From Emydura subglobosa (Eukaryota; Chordata; Testudines; Chelidae), in assembly GCA_007922225.1 (NCBI GenBank), contig ML679954.1, forward strand, positions 27,632,240-27,696,239: a stretch of DNA of 64,000 nt, in the 5' to 3' direction. Of the stretch, positions 12,695 through 23,541 are shown piece after piece. A program made the translations under genes and the position numbers. Positions within the stretch are counted from its first letter, which is position 1. Each line of letters opens with the position of its first letter. The notes below the pieces were generated by a model. It saw only the letters and a list, made by a program, of their open reading frames with translations. It was not told the DNA's origin and made no database searches.

Positions 12695-13863
12695 TATTAC
12701 CAGAGAAATTCTCCTGTCTCCACTTTGTATTTCTAATCCCTATTCACAATAAGCAGATGTCACTCCACACATGGATGCTGCGGACCTTGAGCATGCTCAA
12801 CACTAAAATGGGTGAAAAGTTCAGTCAACCGGCAAAAAGCCCAGAATTTCTAGGATGGCACCCTTAGCAAGAAGCCGAGTGTGTGTAGGGGGCACCAGAG
12901 TCATAACTCTGAACTAAACAACAACAGTGAGCATGTGCAAGATCAGTGGCTCCTGAGCATGTGCAGGAAGGAGTGACAGAGAGGTCAGTTACCTGAGCAG
13001 CCAGCTGGTCAGAATCCACTCATACTGGTCCACACAGCTTGTTTTAAAGGTCAGAGCTTTCTACCAGAATTCTGAGGTAATGGTTAAGATGGAGCATGTG
13101 CGAGTGAGGTAATTGCTTCTAAGGACAGAAAGGTATATACAGAAAGAGCTACAATGTAGCAAAAGGCCAACTGCCAGCAACAGTTTTGGAGTCCAGAGTC
13201 TGTGTCTGAGAAAGAGAGAGGCATTCCGGGAGACCCAGGAAACCACCAAGAGAAATCAGAAAAGCTGTTGCAGAGAGCAAGAGAGAGAGAAAAGAAAACT
13301 GGAGCTGAGCAGAACTGACTGACCAGGAACTGAACTGCAGCAGCAGTGATTTTTAAAGGGAAACCAACAGATATAGAGTAAAAACTTAATATTTTGTTTA
13401 ATTATAGTTTAATATAGGATAGTATATAAGGTTAATAGGTGTGTGTTGATAAGAATGCATAAAACTCATTTAATTGCAACATATCTATCTAAACTTCAAA
13501 GCACTTTAAAATCTGCAGTCAGCAATTTGTTGCAAATTGACCACATGCAACAAATTGCTTCGCTTAGAATCATTTAAACTATATGCTATTGTAGTTTAAG
13601 TGCTCTTTAACTTGTAATAAGGGATTTATGTCTCAGAGATTTTGTGCCTTGTTTAGGACTTTTAGATCATATTGTAGTAGGGATTATTAGATACATCAAT
13701 AAAAAGATACTTTGTTTTGGAAAGAATATTGCATGTGTCAATTACTTTATTACTTTAGTTTTTCCTTAACAAGCCTGGGAACTTTTACCTCAGAAAGAAC
13801 AGACTCATGGGAAAACAGGCAGTTATTATAGCAATATCTCAAAATCCATTTTTCAGGGTAACA
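12695..13863 (+). repeat. 5' LTR of the endogenous retrovirus, 1,169 bp
   Basis: It pairs with the 3' LTR at 24,250-24,912. Both share long near-identical runs from ttaccagagaaattctcc to tttttcagggtaaca. The LTR begins tattacc (tgttacc in the 3' copy) and ends ggtaaca, so the ends form a 7-base inverted repeat. A TATA box tatataa is at 13,424-13,430 and AATAAA at 13,698-13,703. In the first roughly 190 bases I count 9 substitutions over about 130 cleanly aligned positions. The copy contains 482 bases (13,059-13,540), including the TATA box, that the 3' LTR lacks. The 4 bases on the left (gctg) resemble those to the right of the 3' LTR (gctc), a plausible 4-bp target duplication. Confidence 0.9.
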
Positions 13864-14591
13864 AATGGTGACTCCTCTGGGATCCTGCTAAGGAAAAAAA
13901 AAAAAAAAAAAAAAAGGACAATTGACACAAGGCGGTAGAAGGGGTTTTTCGGTGATCACCATCCCAGAGGAGATATGGTGAACATAAGGCAAATTTTTGT
14001 TCTCTGTGTGATGGATTTTCTGCTCCTAGAACAGTCACTGAAGGGTCCTGAGGGAACTGAACTGAAAGGAAGGCATGGTTCAGTCTCTGGGGAGCAAAAT
14101 TTGAAGGGAAGATTAGTAGCAAATCCTTATTTATGTTTAAGACCCGCTGCCGACATTACTGACACCCTAGCTACTGCCGATGCTCTGTGTGGATCAGTAG
14201 GAGAGAGGCAATAATAGGATCAGTGGTATCAGAAGTAGTGAGGTTTATCATAAGCAACCAAGCAGCTACAAATAGGTCCTGCAGAGACCACAAGCAGTTG
14301 TTGGACAGGCGATTGTAGCCCTGGTAAGGATTGGTGGCATAAAAGGCAAAGCAGTTTGCTGACATACCAATGCCCTAATCACAGGATGATTGTAGCTGCA
14401 GCACAAATCTGCAAGTGAGAGAGGGTAGAGACCAGGGTTACATTCTGTGTTTTTGCAATAGTCTAAATTTCGTTAAGGAACTTAGGACTCAGGTGCTGCC
14501 AGGGTTATAATACCCAAGACCATTACCTAGCTAAGCATACTACATCAAAATCACAGCGAAAAGAAAGTTAAGGTACATTAATTTAGAAATA
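13864..14591 (+). other. retroviral leader with primer-binding-site candidate
   Basis: Directly after the 5' LTR comes aatggtgactcctctggg. A primer-binding site complementary to a tRNA 3' end should start with tgg, and tggtgactcc is the best fit. Its first ten bases resemble a tRNA-Trp type site (tggtgacccc) but the match does not continue, so the tRNA is not assigned. A run of 22 A lies at 13,894-13,915. The rest of the leader has no gene. Confidence 0.5.
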
Positions 14592-16750
14592 ATGTCAGGA
14601 AAAGAATTAGAAAATTTTGTTTCAAAATATGGAAATGATCCTTGGAAGCCTGCTTTTGTTGGACCTGATGCTATACTGACAGCTATGTGAGCAACGGGAT
14701 CAGTGGGTTAACCTCAAGAAAAATTCCCTCTCTCAAAATCTTTTCAAGAGCACCAGATAAAAAAGCTAAAAGGAAAACCACTTTACAGGGTTTGCAAATG
14801 GTGGCTGTAGTTTTACATTAAAAAGTAAATAGCCTACGAATGAGGAAACAGTAATTAGAAAAGGAAGAATTAGTAAATGACCTAAGGGCAGAAATGCAAG
14901 CATTAAAAGAAAGAAGGGACAAAGTAGTTGGTTTAAAGGAGGTTATTAATATGATAAGAGAGACTGTCAGTGCAGGCTACTCAAATTGTTACCTTACATA
15001 AGGAATTAGAAAAAGGAAAGGAATTAGCTGATACAAAAGCAGTAGCAACTAACTTACAGGCAGAAGTTGTTGACTTAAAAGTAAAAGTTAGTATCCTAAA
15101 AACAGAGACTGAGACTGTAAGGGTAACTACTTTAGCACAGACAGCTGAAATTATAGCTATGCAGAAAGAGGCAAGTGAGGCACATATAGAACAAAGTAAG
15201 TTGACAGACGGGAAGAAGCAGAGTGGCAACAGAAAGCATTAGATAGACAAGCTGCAGTGAAAGTTTTACTCATAGATATAAAAGAGAAAAATAACGTCAG
15301 CCACAAAACCTGTCAGTGCCAGATAGGTGCTCCAGAAAGTTAATTGCAAGGGAGAAAAGGGATGACAGGAGCATTAAAGGGGGCAGAAGGAAGAAATTGG
15401 GATGGTGATATCCCTGAATTGTCCAATAAAAGAGGAAAAGACTGACCCTTGGAGTAAAAATTCCTCTGATTTGTACTAGGAAAGGGTAATCCCAAGGAGC
15501 TCCCTCAGAGACTTACACTCTGGAAAGCATTCAGGTACAGGGCAAATCCACAGATTCCCTAAATGAGGGTACAATAACCAATCGGTTAGCTAAAACGACT
15601 CTGGTATGCCTGGATAGCAGGAACAGACATCTCAATCACAGTTAACAGTTTAGAAATATAAAAGTTAAAGGAATCCAAAAGATTGGAAAATTCCATAGAT
15701 CAAAGTTCAGCAGCGCCAGCAGCAACTGAAGTCTAGCATTGGGGAAAAGGCTCAGCCTAAGGCTGAGAATTCCTCAATGCAAGTGAAAGTTTTAATGGAT
15801 GAGTTGCAGAGCAAAGAGGCACAGCACACTCATGATAAGCAGCAATGGGAAAAATTGGGAAAACAAGTCTGCTGTTTAAAAGAAATTGCCACACAGCCAA
15901 CAGTGCTGCAGTTCTGGATCTGCAGAACCAGCAGAAAAATGTGATTGACCATGCATGTTGCCAACAAGAAATGGTTTGCTTGCAGAGGGAACTGCAGGCT
16001 GTGCAAGTGGTTAACAGCACATCTTAAAGAAGTGGTGCTGTGGGAAACGTTGAAAAAGCTGTGTTCATAAGCTTGGAGAAAAGGAACAGGCTTAATGCTG
16101 ATATTAGTCCAGGAGGTTTTTCTGAATTCCCATAGGAAGATAATACTAATAGCCTAGAAAGAGAAGTGTTGACATCTTTCTTTCTAGGAGGGGATTCTAT
16201 GATATGGTCTCTTGAAAAGAAACAGCAGATAAAGACAAAAGCAGAACCATGAATAACTTGGAAGTCTGTATCTGGAAATTCCGAGTTAGTTACAAATTTA
16301 GAATTAGGCTTGGCAATGAGAACAGTAAAGAAATTAAATAATCCAGGTGCCACTATGAACAAAACTGTATGTAAAGTACAGAGGAAAGGGTGGCCACCTC
16401 CAAGAGAAAAACTTGAGGAGGTAGCAGTAGAAACTCTCTCTGACAATAGTGGTCCTAAGGCAAAAGGGGGCCAGAGAGGTAGACAGAATGGGAGAAAGTG
16501 GGATAGAAAGAAAGATGAAGGTAGAGATTTTGTTCCCTACCAAAAAGGACAGGAGAAAACTCTGAATTTACTGAGGAGTATAGCTTGGAAATTACTATGG
16601 AGGTTGCAGAACTGCTATGAGAGCTAGCCAGTTGTGAGGGAGCTGAATTTACAGCTTCTTCTCCCTTTAAGGAGAAAGCAAAAGAAAATTAAGCACCCCT
16701 GATCTCTGCAGTACCAGCAAAAATTATGCTGGCTTAGCAGCAATGTAAAT
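14592..16750 (+). pseudogene. retroviral gag remnant
   Basis: An ATG at 14,592 opens a frame starting MSGKELENFVSKYG that stops after about 32 codons. The trace continues in changing frames. A 90-codon piece at 14,970-15,242 is strongly heptad-patterned, with many K/E/A/L/V and repeated T-E-T-E, and reads as a coiled coil. A second heptad-like piece around 15,780-15,930 contains LMDELQSKEAQ. Near 16,310-16,540 lies a basic, glycine/arginine-rich tract (GQRGRQNGRKWDRKK) that could be the nucleic-acid-binding end of Gag. I see no CCHC zinc knuckle. Gag would form the particle core. The many stops make it a pseudogene. The gag call rests on position and character, since I could not identify matrix or capsid by motif. 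Confidence 0.65.
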
Positions 16751-17127
16751 CAGGAGAAATCAAGCCTTAAAAGAAATTATTATTGTAATGTCCCTCCCCT
16801 TTTATTTTTATATGTAGTTTAAAATAGGCTAATTACAAATGTATTAATAAAATAGGAATGATGTAAAAAGGGTTATTGAGCAGTTAGCTAGCATGTCTTT
16901 AGTCCACAAGTACTGTGGGTTTTTAGATTGTTTTTGTCAATAATAATTGCAGTATTGAAATGCAGTTCCATTCTGTTAAATTTCTAAATTTGCTAATTTA
17001 TAATCTGCTTTAGAAAAAAAAAAAAAGCAGCAGCTAGCTTAACAGAGACAATATATGGACTTTAGATCAGAGAATCATAGTAAAACAGCAGAGTACAAAT
17101 AATGCAGCTCCCTGATTTGTTCTAAAG
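16750..17127 (+). other. gag-pol junction without recognisable protease
   Basis: Between the basic gag tract and the first reverse transcriptase residues lies AT-rich sequence full of stops. I see no aspartic protease signature (D-S/T-G followed by a hydrophobic stretch). The protease may be eroded beyond recognition, deleted, or replaced by unrelated sequence. Confidence 0.45.
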
Positions 17128-17434
17128 GTAGATGGGAAAACTTGGAAATTAACAGTTAAGTTTAGATTGATTAATAAAGTAACACCCATGTCAGCCCCAG
17201 TGGTAGCAAAATACCCAGAGGTAATAGCATTCATAGCAGGACGAACTCAGTGGTTTACAGTTCTAGATTTGTCAAGTGCTTTCTTCTCCATTCCTTTGCA
17301 TATGGATTCATGGTATAAGTTTTGCATTTACTGTACATTTCCAGAACAACAGGTTGTATTCACCAGAACTCCACAAGGTTTACATAATTCCCCAGCTATT
17401 TGTCATATGTACGTAAATAAAATGTGGGATGTAA
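17128..17434 (+). pseudogene. retroviral reverse transcriptase, N-terminal part
   Basis: The frame starts with a DGKTWKLT-like phrase (position 17,128) and continues through INKVTP and then WFTVLDLSSAFFSIPLH. The latter is reverse transcriptase motif A, carrying the first catalytic Asp. Next come TRTPQGLHNSPAICH, matching the P-Q-G / N-S-P motif B region, and VNKMWDV. This stretch is open except for the start. It would copy viral RNA to DNA. The frame is broken at 17,435 by a CR1 insertion before the Y-x-D-D motif. Confidence 0.85.
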
Positions 17435-17857
17435 CCATAGAATCATGGAATATTAGAGTTGGAAGGAACCTCAGGAGGTCATCTAGTCCAACCCCCTGCT
17501 CAAAGCAGGACTAACCTCAGCTAAATCATCCCAGCCAGGGCTTTGTCAAGCTGCAGTTTAAAAGCATCTAAAGATAGAGATTCCACCACCTTTCTAGGTA
17601 ACCCATTCCAGTGCTTCACCACCCTCCTATTGAAAATGTTTTTCCTAATATCCAACCTAGACCTTCCCCACTGTAACTTGAGACCATTGCTCCTTGTTCT
17701 GTCATCTACTACTGTTGAGATCAGCCTAGCTCCATCCTCCCTGGAACCCCCTTTCAGATAGTTAAAGGCTGCTATCAAATCCCCTTTCATTCTTCTCTTT
17801 TGCAGACTAAACAAGCCTAGTTCACTCAGCCTCTCTTCATAAGTCTTATGCCTCATA
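17435..17857 (-). mobile_element. CR1 LINE 3' fragment inserted in retroviral pol
   Basis: On the minus strand a 111-codon frame (17,521-17,856) encodes the C-terminal end of a CR1 ORF2 protein. Recognisable phrases are [39 protein letters not shown] and [11 protein letters not shown]. It is followed by a stop and a short 3' UTR ending in the CR1-type ATGATTCTATGG octamer (plus-strand ccatagaatcatgg at 17,435). The element is 5'-truncated, as is normal for CR1. Its frame is free of stops, unlike the other CR1 copies in the window. It interrupts the retroviral polymerase between motif B and the Y-x-D-D region, so it inserted after the provirus. Confidence 0.92.
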
Positions 17858-18360
17858 AGTACAGCATCTCCTCTGTAGATGATATCCTCATCAATAATAA
17901 AAACTAAAGAGGGAAATATGGAACTAGTAGATTAGGTTTTGTAGAAAAATAAAGGAAACTGGATATAAGGTCAGTCCAGGGAAAGCCCAAATGTGTCAAT
18001 GGCAGGTAAATTACTTAGGAGTTTCACTGGGACAGGAAGGAAGGTTACTGGGCAAACAAAGAGTAGAATTATTATAAAAATTACCAGGTCCCACAGAAGT
18101 TTCTACCTTAAGATCCTTTTTGGGTATGACTAATTTTTCTAGGGATTTTATTGAAAAGTATGCAGAATAGGCTGCTCCGTTGTACAAATTCCTTAGGAAA
18201 AACAGTGAACGGAAATGGGGACCACAGCAGTGGAAGGCTTTCACACAATTAAAGCAAGTCTGAGCGCAAGCCCCAGCATTAGCCTATCCAAAGGTAGGAC
18301 AGCTTTTTGTGCTTTGGTTAGCTACCACAGACATAGGCATAAGTGCAGTGCTTAGTCAGG
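17858..18360 (+). pseudogene. retroviral reverse transcriptase C-terminal part
   Basis: After the CR1 insertion the frame resumes with SVDDILI near 17,873-17,895, the counterpart of the Y-V-D-D catalytic motif. VNYLGVSLGQEG (near 18,008) and FLGMTNFSRDFIEKYAE with AAPLYKFL (18,115-18,195) are typical of the thumb and connection of retroviral polymerases. WGPQQWKAFTQLK follows. The stretch has several stops and frameshifts. Confidence 0.8.
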
Positions 18361-19110
18361 ATCATGACTTCTAGCAGTGACTTATGCCTCTAAAACTTTA
18401 AGCGGGGTAGAACAAGAATTTACCCCATGTGAGAAGGAAGTGTTACCATTAATTTGGGCTTTACAACACTGAGAATATCTAGTAGGATTATCCAGTATTC
18501 TTTAAAGACATCACATTCCCCAGTATAATATGTACTGACAGGAAAGATTAATGACGGTCATGTTTCTAGCCTCTGGTTAGCGAAATGAACATTGGTATTG
18601 TTAAATGAAAACGTAAATATGGAAAAGGTGCCAGTTTTATCCCCAGTCCTATACAGCCTCATGATCGAAGAGGAACAGCATGAGTGTCCCTTGCCTGAAA
18701 TCCCTCCAGAGGAACTCCTATTGTTTCAAGGTGGAGCAATATTGGGGAATATAAAGGAAAAATGTAAGTGCCCTTTGGTTTGTAGATGAGTCTAGCTACT
18801 ATATTGAGGGAAAGCCCTGCACAGAATATGCTGCAGTGAGAATTTCTAATGGAAGTGTTTTTAAGGGATAATATATACCCCATTCAGTACAAGCAGCTGA
18901 AACCGTAGTAATAGTGGTAGTATTGGAAAACACCAGTAGATAAGGAAGTAGCTATTTTTATGGATTCTGAGTGGGAACTAAGAGCTGTGGTAAACTGGAT
19001 GCCCCAGTGAAATAAGAGAGGGATGAGATCAGCAGATAAGCCTATTGCACATGCAGCAAAATTCTCTTATCTTTGAGTCTAGCACAACGAAGAGAACAGC
19101 CAGTGCAAAT
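18361..19110 (+). pseudogene. retroviral RNase H remnant
   Basis: A connection-like segment (near 18,380-18,490) is followed by WFVDESSYYIEGKP near 18,776-18,815. The D-x-S of this phrase is the start of an RNase H fold, with EYAAVRI just after it. RNase H would remove the RNA strand of the RNA:DNA hybrid. Stops are frequent and the remaining catalytic acids cannot be placed with certainty. Confidence 0.65.
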
Positions 19111-19199
19111 GGGAAAGGTTATGGCTCATTTAAAAAAAAAACACTGAAAGGGCTCAGTGGAACAATAAGGTAAATGAATAGGTTAAAATAGAAACAAAA

Positions 19200-20260
19200 G
19201 AGGAGACATTGTGGTAGCCACAACTCCAATTAGCTCCAATAGCGAAACTAGGAGGGGGTAAAAAAGAACAAGTAGACCTAATATCCCTACAGGGAAAAGA
19301 CCCAGAAATAAAAAGGCTTGTAACAAAAGAGAAATATCAAGGGTGGAAAAATTGGCAGTATGACACAGGATTAATTTTAGCCGACAAAATGGCAACAAAA
19401 ACAAAATGTGCCAGCGTGGGTTGTTCCACAGGAAAAAAAATCAGAACTGATCGCTTTAGCTCATGAAAATGGACATTTAGGCATAGAGAAAACTCCCAGC
19501 AGGCTGCAAGCAGCAGGATTGTGGCTGAGTATGAAAATTGATATAGGGTAGGATGTAAATAATTTTTTTGTCTTGCGCTGCCAATAATGCAAATTCTAAA
19601 GTGGTAAAAGGAATCTTGGGTCACCAAAGAATAGAGGGTCCCTGGGCTAGAATACAAACGGATTACATTGGACCTTTAGCTGAAACTGCAAAAGGAAATC
19701 AATTTGTTTGGTAATAATGGATGCTTTTACAAAATGGGTTGAAGCAATACCCACAAGAAAGAATACCACTAATTACGGCTCGTGTAACCATGGCCCATGT
19801 CTTAGTTGAACAGGTAATAACACAATGGGGTATTTCCCAAGAAATTGATTCTAATCAGGGACCACGTTTTGTGAGAGAAATCACAAAGGGACTTTGCCAG
19901 GCATTTGTATTAAGCAAAGATTGCCCATAGCAGGACATCCCCAAAGCTCAGGACTAGTGGAAAGAATGAATAGAACCATAAAAACAGCCTTAAGAAAAGT
20001 GGTAAACTTGCAGAGTAAGGATTGGGACTAGAAATTTCCACTGATTTTAATGGCCATTAGGGGAACTATAGCATCACATGGAGTAATCCTATTTAAGCCA
20101 TGACTGGGAGAGATATGTGACTGCCTGAACAGCGGTGGGTGACTGCGGTGCCAGATGAGCTGCAGCCTAGAGTATTAACAGATCAGTGGATGCAACAGCT
20201 ATTGAAATCCATAGCAGATACACACAGCCAAGTAGCTGTAACAAAAAGTAAACATTAACC
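19200..20260 (+). pseudogene. retroviral integrase remnant
   Basis: An N-terminal zinc-binding part is suggested by HENGHLGIEKTPSRLQ (near 19,463-19,510). The core shows TDYIGPLAETAKGNQ (near 19,660; first catalytic Asp), MDAFTKWVEAI (19,719-19,750), a second block DSNQGPRFV (near 19,850) and GHPQSSGLVERMNR (19,936-19,978), which carries the catalytic Glu. These motifs are in the right order and spacing but in shifted frames with stops. Integrase joins viral DNA to the host chromosome; this copy is inactive. Confidence 0.85.
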
Positions 20261-21162
20261 AAGTGGATGAAAAAAATGTGACTGATTCTGCATTCACATG
20301 AGTGGCAAATAGGGGGCATGGTAATGTATAGATAGACAAAAGAAAAGCCCGCATCCTCAGCCCAATGTGGGAAAAACCTATCAGAATTGTAAATAAAGAT
20401 AGTCTCACTGTGTATCAGTTGGATGTTAGTCAGGGAACCAGAGTGTCAAAATGGTTTCATTCTTCTCAGCTAAAGGTCTGGAAGGGAAACTCTGAAAAGG
20501 AACTGTAACAAAAAAGGTAATATATAGTTAAGTTCGGTGTATAGTGTAATTTAGAAATAGGGAAATAACTCTGTTTTAAATCATTGTAAAATTATTGTAA
20601 ATATGAAATTAAATGAATAAAGGAGACCTATAATAAAAGTGATAATTCAAGGCAGATTCATTAGAAAATGAGTGATGGTGAATACATGAGCCACCACCTC
20701 CATAAATCTCCCCAGTAATCTATTGTATATATTTTGGCTTCCAGCTAAAAATCAGGAAAGCATGAATTTTCAGTGAAGCTAATAGTATGTTCCCAATAAT
20801 CGATACCATAAAATCCAAGTAGAGAAACAAGTTATAATGAAAAAGTTGAATTGATGAAGAAGGGTAAAATTAAAATGTTAGGGATAAATGCTATAAAGAA
20901 ACTTCAAGTAATGGTACATCTAGAAGGGAAGAATGAAAAGTTGTGAGAATGTATGTATGTTTTATAAAAGTTAAGGAAAAATATAAGTCTTGTTGTTTTT
21001 ATTAAATTCCATATACGTTAGGATAGGAAGGAAATTACGTTTTGTTTTTATTAAGTGAAAATTGTTGTTGGTAAAGTGTTTATACAATCACTAAAACAAA
21101 AAAGAATTTTTTTGGTAATTTGTGTTACAGAAATAGAAAAACCACAACCCAAATAATGGAAG

Positions 21163-22215
21163 ATGAAGCCCTATTCATCTCGTCTCTTCTTGGCATTGGT
21201 GCTTGCTGGATCATGTACAGTGGTGTGAATTCAGAGACTGCAATGCCGACAGCAGAAATAGTGGACTAAACTTAATTTAACTGCTCTTGCTAATACTTAG
21301 ATCAGCGGTCTTTTCGCAGTCCCTCAACCTGATAGTCAAAATATAAAGAACTGGATTATTGAGGCCACAGTGGGACCTGTAGAAAATCCAGACAGTTGCA
21401 GAACACACACATAGGTGTTTTCTTTCTTTTGCCCCTCCTACAACTTGGGGCATTTTACATCCCCATGATTTCCCAACAGCAGACCAAACAGGATGTAACT
21501 GGTCTATAGAAGAAAAAAGAATAATATGGGGAAAAGTAGTCCAAATAGGACAATGACAGTGTACGTTAATAGATTGTTCTGGGACAGTCGCTTGCTCTGC
21601 TAGTCTCCTGGTTTTCACAATTAATCTAACAACTACCTCTTACACCCATTACCACTGAAAAAAAAAATCCATATCCTTCAATTCCTCTATATACTTTTAT
21701 AACATGGTATTCCCTTAAGTGGATAAAAGAGGAAAAAGAAACTATATTCATAAGGCGGGACCATAACAATACTAGTATAAAGAATGCCATATTTAACATT
21801 GTTTACCCATGAGGCGGATATTGCAGAGTCGTAGTTCACTGTACATCTCAGCAAGAGGTTGTATCAAAGGGACAGTAAAGTTCACAAGGAGCTTGGTATA
21901 ATCAGGTAATAAAACAGAATAGTGGGTATGGGAAAAAAAAGTCAAACCCTGTTTTCCTATTGGTGTAAAGGTAGTACAGTTATAACGAGAAAGCAAAAAA
22001 GTAGAATACGAAAAGTTATTGGTCCAAAAGTATTGGTTTGTATAGTTTTAATAAAACTTTCACTGTAATATGGATATCCAAGACTAATCAATTTAAAATT
22101 GGTCCTTATGTGGTAACAGCAGATGTCAAAAGGTAGTTAATAGAGCCCATGTATTCCTTAAAAAGAGTGGGACTCATCTCAACCATCTAACCAAAGCATA
22201 CTAATTATATAAAAC
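21163..22215 (+). pseudogene. retroviral env surface-subunit remnant
   Basis: An ATG at 21,163 starts MKPYSSRLFLALVLAGS, a good signal peptide, followed at once by a stop. The next kilobase should encode the receptor-binding surface subunit. Fragments are open on the plus strand but broken many times, and no receptor-binding motif is recognisable. The assignment relies on its place between integrase and the transmembrane subunit. Confidence 0.6.
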
Positions 22216-22217
22216 CA

Positions 22218-23541
22218 TTGATTAAGAGATGGAAAAGATGGGTGCAAACTCAACTTCTACCAAAGCCCCCTACTGAAACAGCCAAAAGAGATTTATTAGG
22301 CACAATTTTGGGAGGAGCAGGAACAGGTCTTGGAGTATTAAACAATGCTGATGTGGAGGTACTGATTAATAAATTAGATGCAATGGGACAGCATTTAGGT
22401 GTTCTATCCAAACTCCTTAAAACATTCCTAAATGAAATAAGCACTAGTCACCACGTGATAGCTAGTTTATTCCTCGACTAGGAGAAGCTGCAAGAAACTA
22501 TTAAACCAAGTATTGTTACAAATGGTAGAGATGCTGCAATGCGGCAGTGGAACTAACTTGCATACAAGCACAAACATGGACCAATGATGTGGTAAAAGAT
22601 ATATCAGGGCTGGAATAAATGGTATTGTGCTATTAGAAATAGGAAGTACAATGTGAAAACATGCTACTGTCCATGAGTAAAATTTGCACTCTTGGTGGAA
22701 AATGCTAAATTTTTACATATAATGTGCAGCAAAATGAAATCACTTAATGTCTAATGCTCAGATAGAATGAATATGCCCTATTATGGCATTTGGGTTAATG
22801 TCAATAATAGTGTAATGCAACCATGAAATACAAACTATGGGCCATAAATCAAATCTCTATATGGAAAACAGTAGAACTTGAATCTTGTATGAAGAACATG
22901 GAATTGGATATATTTGTAATAATAATGCTATATAATCTTATGATATCTGTTTAAATCCAGAAAAAGGAAAATGACATTATCAACTAAATCCTTTTCCAAA
23001 CACTGGATCTGTGGTTGTGTATATAGGAAATAAGTAAGTATGTTTTAGAAGTTGGTGTAAACAGTTTAATGTTAATTATTTGTTTAATATAAACCATAAT
23101 CCCAATGAGGAAAAAATCATTGTTTATGTAGTGATTGGATGTGATTTTAACTTTACATTACCTGAAGTTAAATATAAAGAAGTTAAGGATCAGTGCCAAA
23201 TGTACAAAATTATCAACCCAGTACTATTGGGTGTGAATATAAGTTTAGGTAAACGATTGTTAAATCATCCCTATTTCCAAGGATACTTACAAAAGACTCT
23301 GGAACGTGCATGTGAAGTTATAATCACTGTAAACTGCTCAACAGATGAAATTAAACAAATTGTGGAATGAGTAAAAAGATACAAAATAGAGTTGGTGGGA
23401 GGTATTATTGGGATGCTCACCTACTGCTAATGGAATTTTAAATAAAATGTTACACCCTACTGTATGGTTAACTATAATACAAATCACTTGCATAATATCT
23501 GTAATATTAATAGGTTGTTGGACCAGGAGAATGTTATAAAT
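22218..23541 (+). pseudogene. retroviral env transmembrane-subunit remnant
   Basis: An 87-codon open stretch (22,218-22,481) has a basic start (IKRWKRW) and a glycine-rich hydrophobic segment (LLGTILGGAGTGLGVL), like a fusion peptide. A leucine heptad region follows. After an eroded stretch, a 96-codon open piece (23,080-23,370) carries several Cys and N-x-T/S sites (for example NFT, NCS). Last comes a hydrophobic membrane span (WLTIIQITCIISVILIG) with a short basic tail ending in a stop at 23,541. This is the order expected of an Env fusion subunit. Breaks between the pieces make it non-functional as it stands. The wide spacing between heptads and anchor is noteworthy. Confidence 0.75.

Noticed and set aside
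13864..13885. Assigning the retroviral primer-binding site to tRNA-Trp
   Set aside because: Only the first ten bases fit (with one change). The rest does not, so the tRNA is left open.
15757..16020. Cysteine-rich minus-strand frame of 87 codons
   Set aside because: It is antisense to the coiled-coil gag segment; the Cys come from complementary gca/cag codons.
16024..16446. 140-codon minus-strand frame
   Set aside because: It is antisense to the gag remnant and has no motif; the plus-strand reading explains the region better.
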